NCBI RefSeq assembly: GCF_018476525.1
Contig: NZ_JAHCST010000019.1
Span: forward strand, 82,173-146,172
DNA: 64,000 nucleotides
DNA from: Acrocarpospora catenulata
Lineage (GTDB): Bacteria > Actinomycetota > Actinomycetes > Streptosporangiales > Streptosporangiaceae
Reading direction: 5' to 3'
Positions 21,846 to 30,611 of the stretch are shown one piece after another. The position numbers and the translations under genes were made by a program. The notes under the pieces were generated by a model. The model ran no database searches and was not told where the DNA came from. It saw nothing but the letters and a program-made list of their open reading frames with translations. The number at the start of each line of letters is the position of its first letter. The first letter of the stretch is position 1.

Positions 21846-22730
21846 GTGTCGTTCGTGGCTGAGGAGATCGAGAGTCAGCCTGTCTGCTGGGAGCAAGCCG
21901 TCTCGTTGGCAGACGCTGTGGAGGTGCTGCCCGAGACCGGTGAGCGGGTGGCGGTGGTCGGCTGCGGGACGTCGTTGTACATGGCGATGGCTTACGCTGC
22001 GCTGCGGGAGGAGGCCGGGCTCGGGGAGACCGACGCGTTCGCCGCGTCAGAATTCCCCTATCACCGGAAATACGAAAAGGTAGTGGCGATCTGCCGGTCC
22101 GGCACCACGACCGAGGTCCTCACGCTGCTCCAGCGGATCGACGCGCCGAGCGTTGCGGTGATCGGCAGCTCAGGCACACCCATCGTCGATATTGCCGACG
22201 CGGTGGTCTGCCTGGACTTCGCCGATGAGAAGTCGGTCGTGCAGACGCGGTTCGCCACGACCGCGTTGACGATGCTCCGTGCCCACCTCGCTCGCAGCGT
22301 GCCGTCGGTTCTGCCCGCCGATCTCGTGGCGCAGTCCGAGGCCGCAGTCGTGGCGCCGTTGCCTCCGGGGGCGGTGCTGCGGTCTCAGTTCACGTTCCTC
22401 GGCGCGGGTTGGACCAACGGCATCGCCCACGAGGCGGCGCTGAAGGTGCGCGAGGCGGCGGGAGCGTGGACCGAGGCGTACCCGGCGATGGAGTACCGTC
22501 ACGGCCCGATCAGTGTGACCGACGAGCGGAGCTTGACCTGGTTCTTCGGGACGCCGCCCGGAGGTCTGGACGAGGAGGTCGCCGCTACCGGTGCCCTCGT
22601 GTCGGTGTCTGGGCTCGACCCCGTCGCCGACCTGATCCGTGCCCAACGGCTGGCTGCGGCGATAGCCGAGGCCAAGGGCCTCAACCCCGACGAGCCTCGC
22701 AACCTCACCCGATCGATCATCCTGTCGTGA
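21846..22730 (+). CDS. SIS-domain sugar isomerase/deaminase (AgaS-like)
   Basis: This 294-residue protein has two SIS (sugar isomerase) domains, as in AgaS, NagB-II and the isomerase half of GlmS. It should convert an amino-sugar 6-phosphate to the ketose 6-phosphate plus ammonia in the cytoplasm. Marks are VVGCGTSLYMAMAY and CRSGTTTEVL (phosphate-binding serines), IGSSGTP, then GAGWTNGIAHEAALKVREA and EYRHGPISV in the second domain. The glutaminase domain of GlmS is absent. The start is GTG, fixed by GGAGG six bases upstream (21835-21839). It is the first gene of an isomerase-kinase-aldolase operon, which favours galactosamine-6-phosphate as substrate, but glucosamine-6-phosphate cannot be excluded. 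An inverted repeat, GCAGA-AA-TCTGC, lies just before the ribosome site. Confidence 0.86.
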   Translation: MSFVAEEIESQPVCWEQAVSLADAVEVLPETGERVAVVGCGTSLYMAMAYAALREEAGLGETDAFAASEFPYHRKYEKVVAICRSGTTTEVLTLLQRIDAPSVAVIGSSGTPIVDIADAVVCLDFADEKSVVQTRFATTALTMLRAHLARSVPSVLPADLVAQSEAAVVAPLPPGAVLRSQFTFLGAGWTNGIAHEAALKVREAAGAWTEAYPAMEYRHGPISVTDERSLTWFFGTPPGGLDEEVAATGALVSVSGLDPVADLIRAQRLAAAIAEAKGLNPDEPRNLTRSIILS

Positions 22731-22758
22731 GGACGGCATCCGGGATCGAGGCCGACCG

Positions 22759-23646
22759 ATGATCCTTACGGTGACGCTCAACACGGCCCTCGACGTCACC
22801 TACACCGTCGACAAGCTCGCGCCGCACACCTCGCACCGGGTCCGGTCGGTTCGGCGCAGGGCAGGCGGCAAGGGCGTCAACGTGGCGAGCGTACTGCAGC
22901 GGCTCGGCACAGAGGTCCTGGCCACCGGCCTGTGCGGCGGATCAGCGGGAATTCACTTCCTCGCCGACCTCCACGAACGTGGCATCCCCAGCGCTTTCCT
23001 GCGGACGGCGGGAGACACTCGGCAGTCCATCGCCGTCATCGACGGTGATGCCACGGTGTTCAACGAGCCCGGCCCCGAGGTGACGCCTGCGGAATGGGCG
23101 GCCTTCCAGGATCACTTCCGTGAGCTATGCGCCGGTGCGGACGTGGCCGTGCTTTCGGGTAGCCTCCCGCCCGGGCTAGGCGGGGACGCCTACGCCGTAC
23201 TCATCGCGCACGCGCACGCCGCCGGGGCCGCAACCGTCCTCGACGCGAGCGGCGCGGCATTGCGCCTCGGGGCCGCGGCCGGGCCCTCCGTCGTCAAGCC
23301 GAACGCTGCCGAACTCGCCGGCTCCGGACTCGACCCGCGCACGGTCACCGGCCTGCTCGCCGTCTCTCGCGGCGCCGCCGGCCTGACGGCGGTAACACCG
23401 GCAGGCTGCTGGCTGGCACGCCCCCCGGAAGTCGTCGAAGGCAACCCCACCGGTGCCGGCGACGCTGCCGCGGCAGCGCTCGCGCTGGCCCTGGCCTCGA
23501 AGACCTCGTGGCCTGATGCACTGTCCGACGCAGTGGCGCTGTCGGCGTCCGCGGTTGCCACGCCCGTCGCCGGCGAGATCGACCTCCCCCTGTACCAGCG
23601 GCTCAGGCCGCACGTCATCGTGAGGGAAACTCCATGCCCCTGGTGA
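22759..23646 (+). CDS. PfkB-family sugar-phosphate kinase (1-phosphofructokinase/tagatose-6-phosphate kinase type)
   Basis: The 295-residue ribokinase-fold enzyme carries RRRAGGKGVNVASVLQRLG at the substrate site and NPTGAGDAAAAALALAL with the anion-hole GAGD and catalytic Asp near the C-terminus. VKPNAAEL is the usual central signature. The closest functional class is LacC/FruK, which phosphorylates tagatose-6-phosphate or fructose-1-phosphate. Between an AgaS-like isomerase and a GatY-type aldolase it most likely makes the 1,6-bisphosphate. It overlaps the aldolase gene by 13 bases. Confidence 0.87.
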   Translation: MILTVTLNTALDVTYTVDKLAPHTSHRVRSVRRRAGGKGVNVASVLQRLGTEVLATGLCGGSAGIHFLADLHERGIPSAFLRTAGDTRQSIAVIDGDATVFNEPGPEVTPAEWAAFQDHFRELCAGADVAVLSGSLPPGLGGDAYAVLIAHAHAAGAATVLDASGAALRLGAAAGPSVVKPNAAELAGSGLDPRTVTGLLAVSRGAAGLTAVTPAGCWLARPPEVVEGNPTGAGDAAAAALALALASKTSWPDALSDAVALSASAVATPVAGEIDLPLYQRLRPHVIVRETPCPW

Positions 23647-24452
23647 AGACCGCTTCCCTCATCGCCCCCGGCCGAGGGGTCGCCGCCTTCAACGTCATCA
23701 CCCTCGAGCACGCCGTGGCCGTCATCTCCGGCGCTGAAGCGGCGGGCGTCCCGGTCATCTGCCAGATCAGCGAGAACGCCGTGGCGTTCCACGGCGGACG
23801 CCTGGCCCCGATCGCGGCCGCCACCGCGGCCGTCGCGCAGGCCTCCACCGCCCGCGTCGCGCTTCACCTCGACCACGTGATGGACCTCGATCTTCTCCAC
23901 CAGGCCGCCGACCACGGCTTCAGCTCTGTCATGTACGACGGCTCCCGCCACCCCTACGACAAGAACCTCGCACGGACCGCCGAAGCGGTCTCGTGGGCCC
24001 ACGCCCACGGTTTGTGGCTGGAGGCCGAACTGGGCGAGGTCGGCGGTAAGGACGGCGCCCACGCTCCCGGAGTCCGTACCGACCCCGCCGAGGCGCGTGC
24101 CTTCGTCGAGGCCACAGGGGTTGACGGCCTTGCCGTGGCCGTCGGCAACTCCCACGCCATGACCGACCGCTCCGCGACACTCGACCATGACCTGATCTGC
24201 CGACTACGCGACGCGCTCTCCGTCCCTTTGGTCCTGCATGGCTCCTCCGGCGTGCCCGACGACGAGCTGCGCCGGGCCGTCCGCTCCGGCATGACGAAGA
24301 TCAACATTGGAACCGCTCTCAACATCGCCTTCACCACCGCCGTCCGCACCCACGCTCCCACACACGTCGACCCGCGCGCCTACCTGGCGCCTGCACGCGA
24401 TGCGATGGCCGCGACCGTCGCCCACCTGCAGACCGTGATCGCAGGCGCATGA
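23634..24452 (+). CDS. Class II ketose-bisphosphate aldolase (GatY/KbaY-like)
   Basis: The 272-residue zinc aldolase splits a ketose 1,6-bisphosphate into dihydroxyacetone phosphate and glyceraldehyde 3-phosphate. It has the VAAFNVITLEHAVAVI N-terminus, the catalytic HLDH segment (ALHLDHVMDLD), a MYDGS loop, EAELGEVGG, AVAVGNSHAM, and the zinc-binding HGSSGVPDDEL and KINIGTALN phosphate site. These fit tagatose- or fructose-bisphosphate aldolases of the GatY/KbaY branch. It ends the three-gene operon and overlaps the kinase gene. Stereochemistry of the substrate cannot be told by eye. Confidence 0.88.
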   Translation: MPLVKTASLIAPGRGVAAFNVITLEHAVAVISGAEAAGVPVICQISENAVAFHGGRLAPIAAATAAVAQASTARVALHLDHVMDLDLLHQAADHGFSSVMYDGSRHPYDKNLARTAEAVSWAHAHGLWLEAELGEVGGKDGAHAPGVRTDPAEARAFVEATGVDGLAVAVGNSHAMTDRSATLDHDLICRLRDALSVPLVLHGSSGVPDDELRRAVRSGMTKINIGTALNIAFTTAVRTHAPTHVDPRAYLAPARDAMAATVAHLQTVIAGA

Positions 24453-24602
24453 GGGGCGCAATGCGACATTCGAACGTCTCAATTCTGAGCCGTCGCGATC
24501 CTCGCTGCCCAGCGCTTCACCGACCCCCCGTCGGCAGAACCACTACCGCGCGATCGGCGGTCGCTCCGGCGGCGCGCACCCCTTAGAGCAGAGGTCGCGC
24601 CA

Positions 24603-25385
24603 TCACGCGCGAACCACGTTGACGCCCGCGTTGGCGAAGGGCTTGATCTGCTCGGGGGTCGCGGTCTGGTCGGTGACGAGGGTGTCGATGTCGCCGACGG
24701 GGCAGATCCGGAAGAGCGCCCGCTTTTCGAGCTTGGAGCTGTCGGCAACGATGATCAACCTTTTGGCGCGGCGGGCCATGAGAGCGTTGATGGCGGCTTC
24801 GCCGTCATTGTGGGCGCTGGCGCCGTGATGGGTATCGATCGCGTCGACGCCGAGGATGGCGACGTCGAGGGCGATGGCCTCCAGGCTGGCGGCGGCGATG
24901 GGTCCGACGAGCTCGTATGACTGGGTGCGGGTCATGCCGCCGGTGGTGACGAGCCGGATGTGCTGCCGGACGACCAGTTCGGAAGCGATGTTGAGGGCAT
25001 TCGTGACGATGGTGACGGCGGCGCGGGGGTCGTCGTTGAGATCCGCGCGAGTGGCCAGCGCCCGGGCGACCTCGGTGGTCGTGGTGCCGCCGTTGAGGCC
25101 GACGATGACTCCCGAGTCGACGAGTGCCGCCGCCGCGGCGGCGATGCGCTGCTTCTCCGGCGCATGTCGGGCGACCTTGAAACGCAGAGGGAGGTCGTAG
25201 GCGACGCTGTGGGCGCAGGCGCCGCCGCGAGTCCGGGTGACGAGCTGCTGGCTGGCGAGTTCGTCAAAGTCGCGGCGAATGGTGGCGGTGGAGACTCCGA
25301 GGACCTCAGCGGTGGGTTCGATCTCGAGCTGGCCGTCTTCGGCGATCATTTCTAGCAGCTTGGTCCACCGCTCGTACCTGTTCAC
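24603..25385 (-). CDS. DeoR-family transcriptional regulator
   Basis: This 260-residue regulator has an N-terminal DeoR helix-turn-helix (residues ~5-58, with VSTATIRRDFDEL as recognition helix) and a C-terminal DeoR sensor domain of the ISOCOT fold (GLNGGTTTTEVARAL, ADSSKLEKRALF and ICPVGDIDTLVTD). These repressors usually sense sugar phosphates of the pathway they control. The GTG at 25385 was chosen because GGGAG precedes it and because a second, broken copy (35251-35525) starts with the matching MKRYERG. It lies between the isomerase-kinase-aldolase operon and the GH20/ABC operon and probably controls both. Confidence 0.9.
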   Translation of the reverse strand: MNRYERWTKLLEMIAEDGQLEIEPTAEVLGVSTATIRRDFDELASQQLVTRTRGGACAHSVAYDLPLRFKVARHAPEKQRIAAAAAALVDSGVIVGLNGGTTTTEVARALATRADLNDDPRAAVTIVTNALNIASELVVRQHIRLVTTGGMTRTQSYELVGPIAAASLEAIALDVAILGVDAIDTHHGASAHNDGEAAINALMARRAKRLIIVADSSKLEKRALFRICPVGDIDTLVTDQTATPEQIKPFANAGVNVVRA

Positions 25386-25504
25386 GCCACTCCCGAGCAC
25401 GCTCGTGTCATCTTCTGCTCATTACTCTCCCCTATCATGCACTATCTGCACTGATTCCTGACACTGGGCGCAGTATTGAGATGTCGCGGAATGATTCGGC
25501 CACG

Positions 25505-27040
25505 TCAATGGGCGTGGACATCGGTCCAGATGGTGCTCCGCCAGGCGTCCAATGCGCGAAGCCGTTGTTCGTGCCCCGCCAGGCGCCGGGTGAAGTCAGT
25601 GTAGGCGGCCGGACTGCCCGACCAGGCACGTTCGGCGAGTGCGCACAGCCGCGGATAGGCCTGGTGGAGGACGTGATCGGTAGTCGGCGCGTGTTCGGTC
25701 CAGAGGGAGGCCTGGGTGCCCAGCACACCTGGGGCTTCGCCGCCAGGTTCGACGGCGGGCAGACCGCCGGCGAGCGGGTCCCAGCGGTACACGTCTTCCA
25801 GGGTGGTGACAAAGCCGGGATGGCCGCGGTGCTCGTGGGCGTTGTTCGTCTGCGGGTAGTCCAGATAGGTGGTCAGGTGCGGGGTCATGAGCACCTGACG
25901 GCCGCGGCGTACGGCGGCCACACCGTGCTCGGCGTCGCGCCAGGCCGCCACGATCGCGCCCTTGGGCGCTTCGCTTGCCGAGTGGCCCGTCTCATCCCAA
26001 CAGATGGCGCGGCGGCCGAGTTTCGCAAGGTGCCCGCACATCTGCTCCAGAAACCAGCCGTGCAGCTGCTCGGGACGTTGCAAGCCGAGCTCCCGTACCC
26101 GCTCGGCGGCGGCCGGACTGGTCGACCACCGACCGGTGGGGCACTCGTCGCCACCGATATGAATCACGGGCGAGGCGAACACGCCGACGGTCTGCTCGAG
26201 CACGTCACGGCAGAACTCCAGGGCCTGGTCGTGCACCCCGAGGATGTCGGCGCTGACGCCCCACCGGTTCCACACGGTCAGCGGCCGGGCGGGATCGTTG
26301 CCGAGCTCTGGGTAGGCGGCGATCGCGGCGCGCATGTGGCCGGGCATGTCGATCTCGGGGATCAGGGTGACACCCCGGGCTGCGGCGAAACGGTCGAGTG
26401 CCCGCAACTCCTCCTGCGTGTAGAAGCCTCCGTGCGGAATGTCGTCGATCCATCCGGTGTCGGGGTGGCCGTGCATGGAGCCGACGCGCCAGGCGCCGAT
26501 CTCGGTCAGCCGGGGACGGCCGTCGATCTCAATCCGCCAGCCCTGGTCATCGGTCAGGTGCAGGTGCACCACGTTCAGTTTGTGGAACGCGGCCTGGTCG
26601 ATGAACCGGTAGAGGAAGTCCAGCGGCATGAAATGGCGTGCGACGTCCAGCAGGACACCGCGCCAGCCGAGCAGCGGTCCGTCGGTGATGCTCACCGCGG
26701 GCCAGCGCCAGGTGTGATCGGCGGCGGCTCCATCGGAAAGGGCGTGGGCGGGCAGCAGTTGGCGGAGCGTCTGGACACCGCGCAGCAGGCCGCCGAGCTT
26801 CCCCGCCACCAGGTCGACGCGCTCGGGGGCGATCTCCAGCTGGTAGGACTCCGGGCCGGTGATCTCCGCGGAAAAGGCCAGTCGGATCTGGGGTCCATCA
26901 GTGGTGCGAGGTCGGCGCAGGTAGAGCGCGAGCAGTTCGGCGGCCGGTTCAGCGCCGGGATCGGCGGTCAGGTGGACGGCCGAGGGCAGAGCGAACTCCC
27001 CTGGCCGCCGGATGCAGACCGCGGGTGCGGGAATGATCAC
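25505..27040 (-). CDS. GH20 beta-N-acetylhexosaminidase, intracellular
   Basis: The 511-residue GH20 enzyme removes terminal beta-linked GlcNAc or GalNAc. It has the small N-terminal GH20b domain (~1-115) and the catalytic barrel, with HLHLTDDQGWRIEI, PEIDMPGHM and the catalytic pair D298-E299 in HIGGDEC. TQASLWTEHAP and the aromatic C-terminal segments also fit. There is no signal peptide, so it acts on imported oligosaccharides. It is 25 bases downstream of the second permease gene on the same strand and belongs to the ABC-transporter operon. Confidence 0.92.
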   Translation of the reverse strand: MIIPAPAVCIRRPGEFALPSAVHLTADPGAEPAAELLALYLRRPRTTDGPQIRLAFSAEITGPESYQLEIAPERVDLVAGKLGGLLRGVQTLRQLLPAHALSDGAAADHTWRWPAVSITDGPLLGWRGVLLDVARHFMPLDFLYRFIDQAAFHKLNVVHLHLTDDQGWRIEIDGRPRLTEIGAWRVGSMHGHPDTGWIDDIPHGGFYTQEELRALDRFAAARGVTLIPEIDMPGHMRAAIAAYPELGNDPARPLTVWNRWGVSADILGVHDQALEFCRDVLEQTVGVFASPVIHIGGDECPTGRWSTSPAAAERVRELGLQRPEQLHGWFLEQMCGHLAKLGRRAICWDETGHSASEAPKGAIVAAWRDAEHGVAAVRRGRQVLMTPHLTTYLDYPQTNNAHEHRGHPGFVTTLEDVYRWDPLAGGLPAVEPGGEAPGVLGTQASLWTEHAPTTDHVLHQAYPRLCALAERAWSGSPAAYTDFTRRLAGHEQRLRALDAWRSTIWTDVHAH

Positions 27041-27065
27041 GCGTTGCCTTTCCGAGGCGGGAGGG

Positions 27066-27896
27066 TCAGCCTTTGACGGCGCCGGCGGTCATTCCGGCGA
27101 CCAGCCGCCGCTGGATGATCATGAAGAAGATGATGACTGGTGCGGAGAACAGCGCGGATCCGGCGATGAGGCCTCCGTAGTCGGTGCCGGTGGAGGTGGA
27201 GAACGTGCCGAGCCAGACCGGGAGGGTGTATTTACTCTGGTCCTTCATGAGCACGTAGGCGTAGACGTAGTCGTTCCAGGCGGTGATGAAGGCGAACACG
27301 CTGGTCGCGATGATGCCGGGTGTGATCAGCGGGAGCAGGATCCGGCGTATGACCGTTGCCCGGGATGCGCCGTCGACCATCGCGGCCTCCTCCAGTTCGA
27401 CCGGGATGCCGACCATGAAGCCACGCAGCGTCCAGATCGCGAACGGCAGGACGAAGCCGACGTAGGTCAGGCAGAGGCCGACCAGAGTGTTGAGCATGCC
27501 GAGCGACTTGAGGCTGAGGAAAAGCGGGATAAGCAACGCCGGACCCGGAATCATCTGGACGACGAGGATGCCGATGAGGACGGCCCGCCGCCCGGCGAAC
27601 CGGAATCGGGTGACAGCGGTGGCCGCGAGCACCGCGATCAGGAGCGACACGACCACTGCCACCCCGGTGACGATCAGGCTGTTCCACAGGTAGGTGCCGA
27701 ACAGAGGCTTGCCGATCGCGGAGCGGAAGTTGTCGAGACTCAGCGGGAACGGCAGGAACCGGGGTGTGGTGGTGAGGATGTCGCCATACGGCTTGAACGC
27801 GGTGTTCACCATCCAGTACACGGGGAACAGCCACAGGGCGCAGAAGGCGATCGCAACGGTGTTGAGCGCCGCTCGGCGTGTTGTCTTGTTCTTCAC
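27066..27896 (-). CDS. Carbohydrate ABC transporter permease (MalG type)
   Basis: This 276-residue inner-membrane permease has six helices and the EAA motif ELEEAAMVDGASRATVIRRI (residues ~185-204) that contacts the ATPase. The C-terminus GMTAGAVKG is typical of the MalG branch. The GTG at 27896 overlaps the stop of the preceding permease (GTGA), showing coupling. A longer frame in front is out of frame with the upstream gene and not real. No ATPase gene is in this operon; a shared MsiK-type ATPase, common in actinomycetes, would be needed. Confidence 0.92.
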   Translation of the reverse strand: MKNKTTRRAALNTVAIAFCALWLFPVYWMVNTAFKPYGDILTTTPRFLPFPLSLDNFRSAIGKPLFGTYLWNSLIVTGVAVVVSLLIAVLAATAVTRFRFAGRRAVLIGILVVQMIPGPALLIPLFLSLKSLGMLNTLVGLCLTYVGFVLPFAIWTLRGFMVGIPVELEEAAMVDGASRATVIRRILLPLITPGIIATSVFAFITAWNDYVYAYVLMKDQSKYTLPVWLGTFSTSTGTDYGGLIAGSALFSAPVIIFFMIIQRRLVAGMTAGAVKG

Positions 27897-28861
27897 AGCG
27901 CTTCTCCCGCGCGGATGAGCCGCCGTACGTAGTAGCCGGTCATGGTCATGAGGAGCAGGACCGAGGCGATCGCGATCGCCGCGCCCTGCCCGTAGTCCTG
28001 GGCGGCGAACGCCCGCTGGAACGACCAGATGCCGATGGTCGTGGTGGCGTCGCCGGGGCCGCCGCCGGTGAGCAGCCAGATCTGGTTGAACACGTTGAAG
28101 TCCCAGATCACCGACAGGATCCCCACCAGCAGCAGGATCGGCCGTAGGCACGGAAAGGTGATCACTCGTAGCCGTTGAAGGGCGTTGGCGCCGTCGCAGG
28201 CCGCCGCCTCGTAGTACTCACGCGGGATCTGCGAGATCCCGGCGTAGAGCGTCAGCGCGACGAACGGGACCGCCTGCCACACCACCAGCAGCCAGATCAC
28301 CGCGAACGCCTCATTCGGGTCGCTGAACCAGGAGTGCTGCTGGTAGTCGCCGATCCCCACCGCGGTCAGCAGCCAGTTCACCACTCCGTAGGTCGGCTGG
28401 AACAGCCACTGCCATACCAGCGTCGAGGCGACGTTGGGCATCGCCCAGGCCGAGATCAGGCTCAGCGTGACCGCGGTCCGCATCCGAGGCCCAACCGCCG
28501 CCATCAGGTGGGCGACGGCCAGACCGATGAGCAGGGTCCCGGCTGCCAGGCTTCCGGCGAACACCAGCGTCCTGACCAGCGTGGAGACCAGCGCCGGGTT
28601 GAGCCAAAGCTCCTGGTAGTTCGCCGCCCCGACACTTTCGGGACGGCCGGTGAACAGGGCCCGCAGCCCGTAGCCCTGTGTGGAGATGACACCGAGCCGC
28701 ACCAGCGGGTATCCGACGACCAATGCCAGGACCAGCAGCGCCGGCACCAGCAGCGCGTAGGGCAGGGCGCTGGGCCGCCGCCCTCGCCGCACCTTTCGCG
28801 GAGCGGAACTGTCCGGTGGGACTGACGGCACGGTGCGGTGTTTCGCGTGGACCATCGACAT
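27893..28861 (-). CDS. Carbohydrate ABC transporter permease (MalF type)
   Basis: This 322-residue membrane permease has a basic, disordered N-terminus (~1-33), six or seven transmembrane helices and the EAA motif EYYEAAACDGANALQRLRVI. The segment GGGPGDATTTIGIWSFQRAF is a usual MalF/UgpA-branch signature. It pairs with the downstream MalG-type permease and receives substrate from the upstream lipoprotein. The ATG is the first of its frame. Confidence 0.92.
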   Translation of the reverse strand: MSMVHAKHRTVPSVPPDSSAPRKVRRGRRPSALPYALLVPALLVLALVVGYPLVRLGVISTQGYGLRALFTGRPESVGAANYQELWLNPALVSTLVRTLVFAGSLAAGTLLIGLAVAHLMAAVGPRMRTAVTLSLISAWAMPNVASTLVWQWLFQPTYGVVNWLLTAVGIGDYQQHSWFSDPNEAFAVIWLLVVWQAVPFVALTLYAGISQIPREYYEAAACDGANALQRLRVITFPCLRPILLLVGILSVIWDFNVFNQIWLLTGGGPGDATTTIGIWSFQRAFAAQDYGQGAAIAIASVLLLMTMTGYYVRRLIRAGEAL

Positions 28862-28945
28862 GGGCCGTTCCTCACAACATCGGGAGTCATCGGTCCGGGT
28901 GCGGGCCGCGGCGAATCGCGGTCTCGCACCCGGCGGCGGACAGAC

Positions 28946-30265
28946 CTACGGCGCGGCGTTGAGCACCCGGTCCAGGTGGGCGTCGAAGTCCTCAGCCGCA
29001 TCTCGCGGGGTCTTGCGCCCGGTGGCAATGTCGGCGAAGAACTGGCTGAGCGACTTGTCGCCCTCGATCGTCGACCAGCCGGGCGCCGCCGGCGTCGACA
29101 TGGAGATCTTGGCGGCTTGGGCGAAGCCCTGCTGGAGCGGCGAGATCGAACCGGCGGTCTGGTCGATCAGCTCGGTGGACACGGGTGTCCAGCCGTCGAC
29201 CCCGACGACGAACTGCTTCTGGACTTCGGGGCTGGCGGCGGCCTTCAAGTAGGCGAGCGCGAGGCCGAGATTCTTGCTCTTGGCGGGGATCACCAGGTCG
29301 GAGCCACCGAGGAAGACCGGCTGGGCCTTACCGGACTTGCCGGGCAAGGGGAAGGTGCCGAGCTCGTCCTTCAGCGCGGGGTTGGCCTTGAGGATCGGGC
29401 CGACCGAAGTGGTGAGGATCGAGGCCGCCTTGCCCGAGGCGAACAGCGCCGCCGAGTTCGGTGTGAGGTTGTCGGTGTCCTGTGATGCCGGGACCGAGTA
29501 GGCGTTCTGGAAATCCTTGAAGTCCTGCAGGCCCTTGATCGCCTCAGGTGACTCCAGGGCCCCGGCCCATTTGCCGTCGCTCTGCGTGGCGATCTGGCCA
29601 CCGGCATCCCAGAGGAACTGCAGCGGCTGGTGCCAGTCCTTGGCGGGCAAGTAGAAGGCCGAGAAGTCGGGGGCCTTGTTCTTGGCCTTGATCTTGTCGA
29701 GGGCGGCGGTGAACTCCTCGTAGGACTTCGGCGGGGCGGTGACACCGGCGGCGGACCAGATCTTCTTGTTGTAGACCACCGCCCGGTTGCCGGCGAAGAG
29801 CGGGGCGCCGTACAGCTTCCCGCCGATGGTGGCCGGACCTGCCAGGCCGTCCAGCCAGGTCTGTCCCGCCGACAGCTCCTGCTTGTAGGCGGTGATGTCG
29901 ACCAGGCCGCCGGACGCGGCGAACAACGGCACATTCGAGTTGCCCATGTCGATGACATCTGGCGGGTTGTCCTGCGCGAGCGTGGTGGACAGCTTGGTGT
30001 TGATGCCGTCCCACTGCTGGATCTCCACCTTCACCTTGGCGCCGGTCGCCTTCTCGAAGGCGGTGTTGATCCCGGTGACGGTGTCGTCGGTCAGGTCGCC
30101 CTCCATGTACCAGACGGTGATCGTCTTGCCCGTCCCGGTGCCAGGACCGGCGATGCCGGTGGCAGCCGACGGCGTATCGGAGGAGTCGGAACCGCCGCAC
30201 GCCGTCGCGGTGACGGCCAGTGTCAGGCCGGCCGCAGCGGCGGCTAAGGGGATACGGATTCTCAT
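28946..30265 (-). CDS. Sugar ABC transporter substrate-binding lipoprotein
   Basis: This 439-residue extracellular solute-binding protein of family 1 is the first gene of the import operon. The signal peptide ends in the lipobox VTATAC, and the mature chain begins CGGSDSSD. The body has the usual segments ITVWYMEGDLTDDTV, FEKATGAKVKVEIQQWDG, DVIDMGNSNVPLFAA and a C-terminal ALAYLKAAASPEVQ. Linked GH20 and sugar genes suggest an amino-sugar-containing oligosaccharide as ligand. The promoter region upstream holds a motif shared with the DUF5107 gene at 35089. Confidence 0.92.
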   Translation of the reverse strand: MRIRIPLAAAAAGLTLAVTATACGGSDSSDTPSAATGIAGPGTGTGKTITVWYMEGDLTDDTVTGINTAFEKATGAKVKVEIQQWDGINTKLSTTLAQDNPPDVIDMGNSNVPLFAASGGLVDITAYKQELSAGQTWLDGLAGPATIGGKLYGAPLFAGNRAVVYNKKIWSAAGVTAPPKSYEEFTAALDKIKAKNKAPDFSAFYLPAKDWHQPLQFLWDAGGQIATQSDGKWAGALESPEAIKGLQDFKDFQNAYSVPASQDTDNLTPNSAALFASGKAASILTTSVGPILKANPALKDELGTFPLPGKSGKAQPVFLGGSDLVIPAKSKNLGLALAYLKAAASPEVQKQFVVGVDGWTPVSTELIDQTAGSISPLQQGFAQAAKISMSTPAAPGWSTIEGDKSLSQFFADIATGRKTPRDAAEDFDAHLDRVLNAAP

Positions 30266-30564
30266 GTAAGGACCTCTCGGAGGGGAGTCGCGCCCTGATC
30301 ACCTGTGATGTCTGGTGATGAAGGCTCAGTTTCATAAGCGATATTGCAACTGTCAACACATCGATGCGGAAATGTTGCATCTTCTGGGGAGTGGTGCCAG
30401 GAGGCGAGATAGGAGCTGATTTACCTGTTCAGCTGGATGCTCAACCGCCTTACCGCTGCGCCGCAAACGGGGCCGGGCGTTCGGAGAATGCCGATTTCAG
30501 GATCAAACTCTGGCTGTTTGCTCAATAAGTTGCATGATCGTGCATATCTGGGAGCTTGGTTGGT
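30266..30564. promoter_or_regulatory. Control region of the sugar ABC operon
   Basis: This is the upstream region of the binding-protein gene (transcribed to the left). The block TTGCAA-N2-GTCAACAC-N9-GAA-N2-GTTGC lies at 30344-30378. On the minus strand its GTGTTGAC contains a TTGACA -35 box, with TATGAA as a possible -10. Further up, TTGCATGATCGTGCAT (near 30531-30546) repeats the TTGCAT half-site. DeoR-type control is likely but unproven. No gene is seen in the interval. Confidence 0.6.
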
Positions 30565-30599
30565 GGCCGGGGCCAGCGGTGGGTCCGCCGGCCCCGGCC
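30565..30599. terminator. Hairpin terminator of the GH18-like gene
   Basis: GGCCGGGGCC (30565-30574) pairs perfectly with GGCCCCGGCC (30590-30599), and the loop contains a further GCGG/CCGC pairing. It lies 12 bases downstream of the stop of the GH18-like gene (minus strand). Confidence 0.75.
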
Positions 30600-30611
30600 G
30601 TGCGTGGAAGG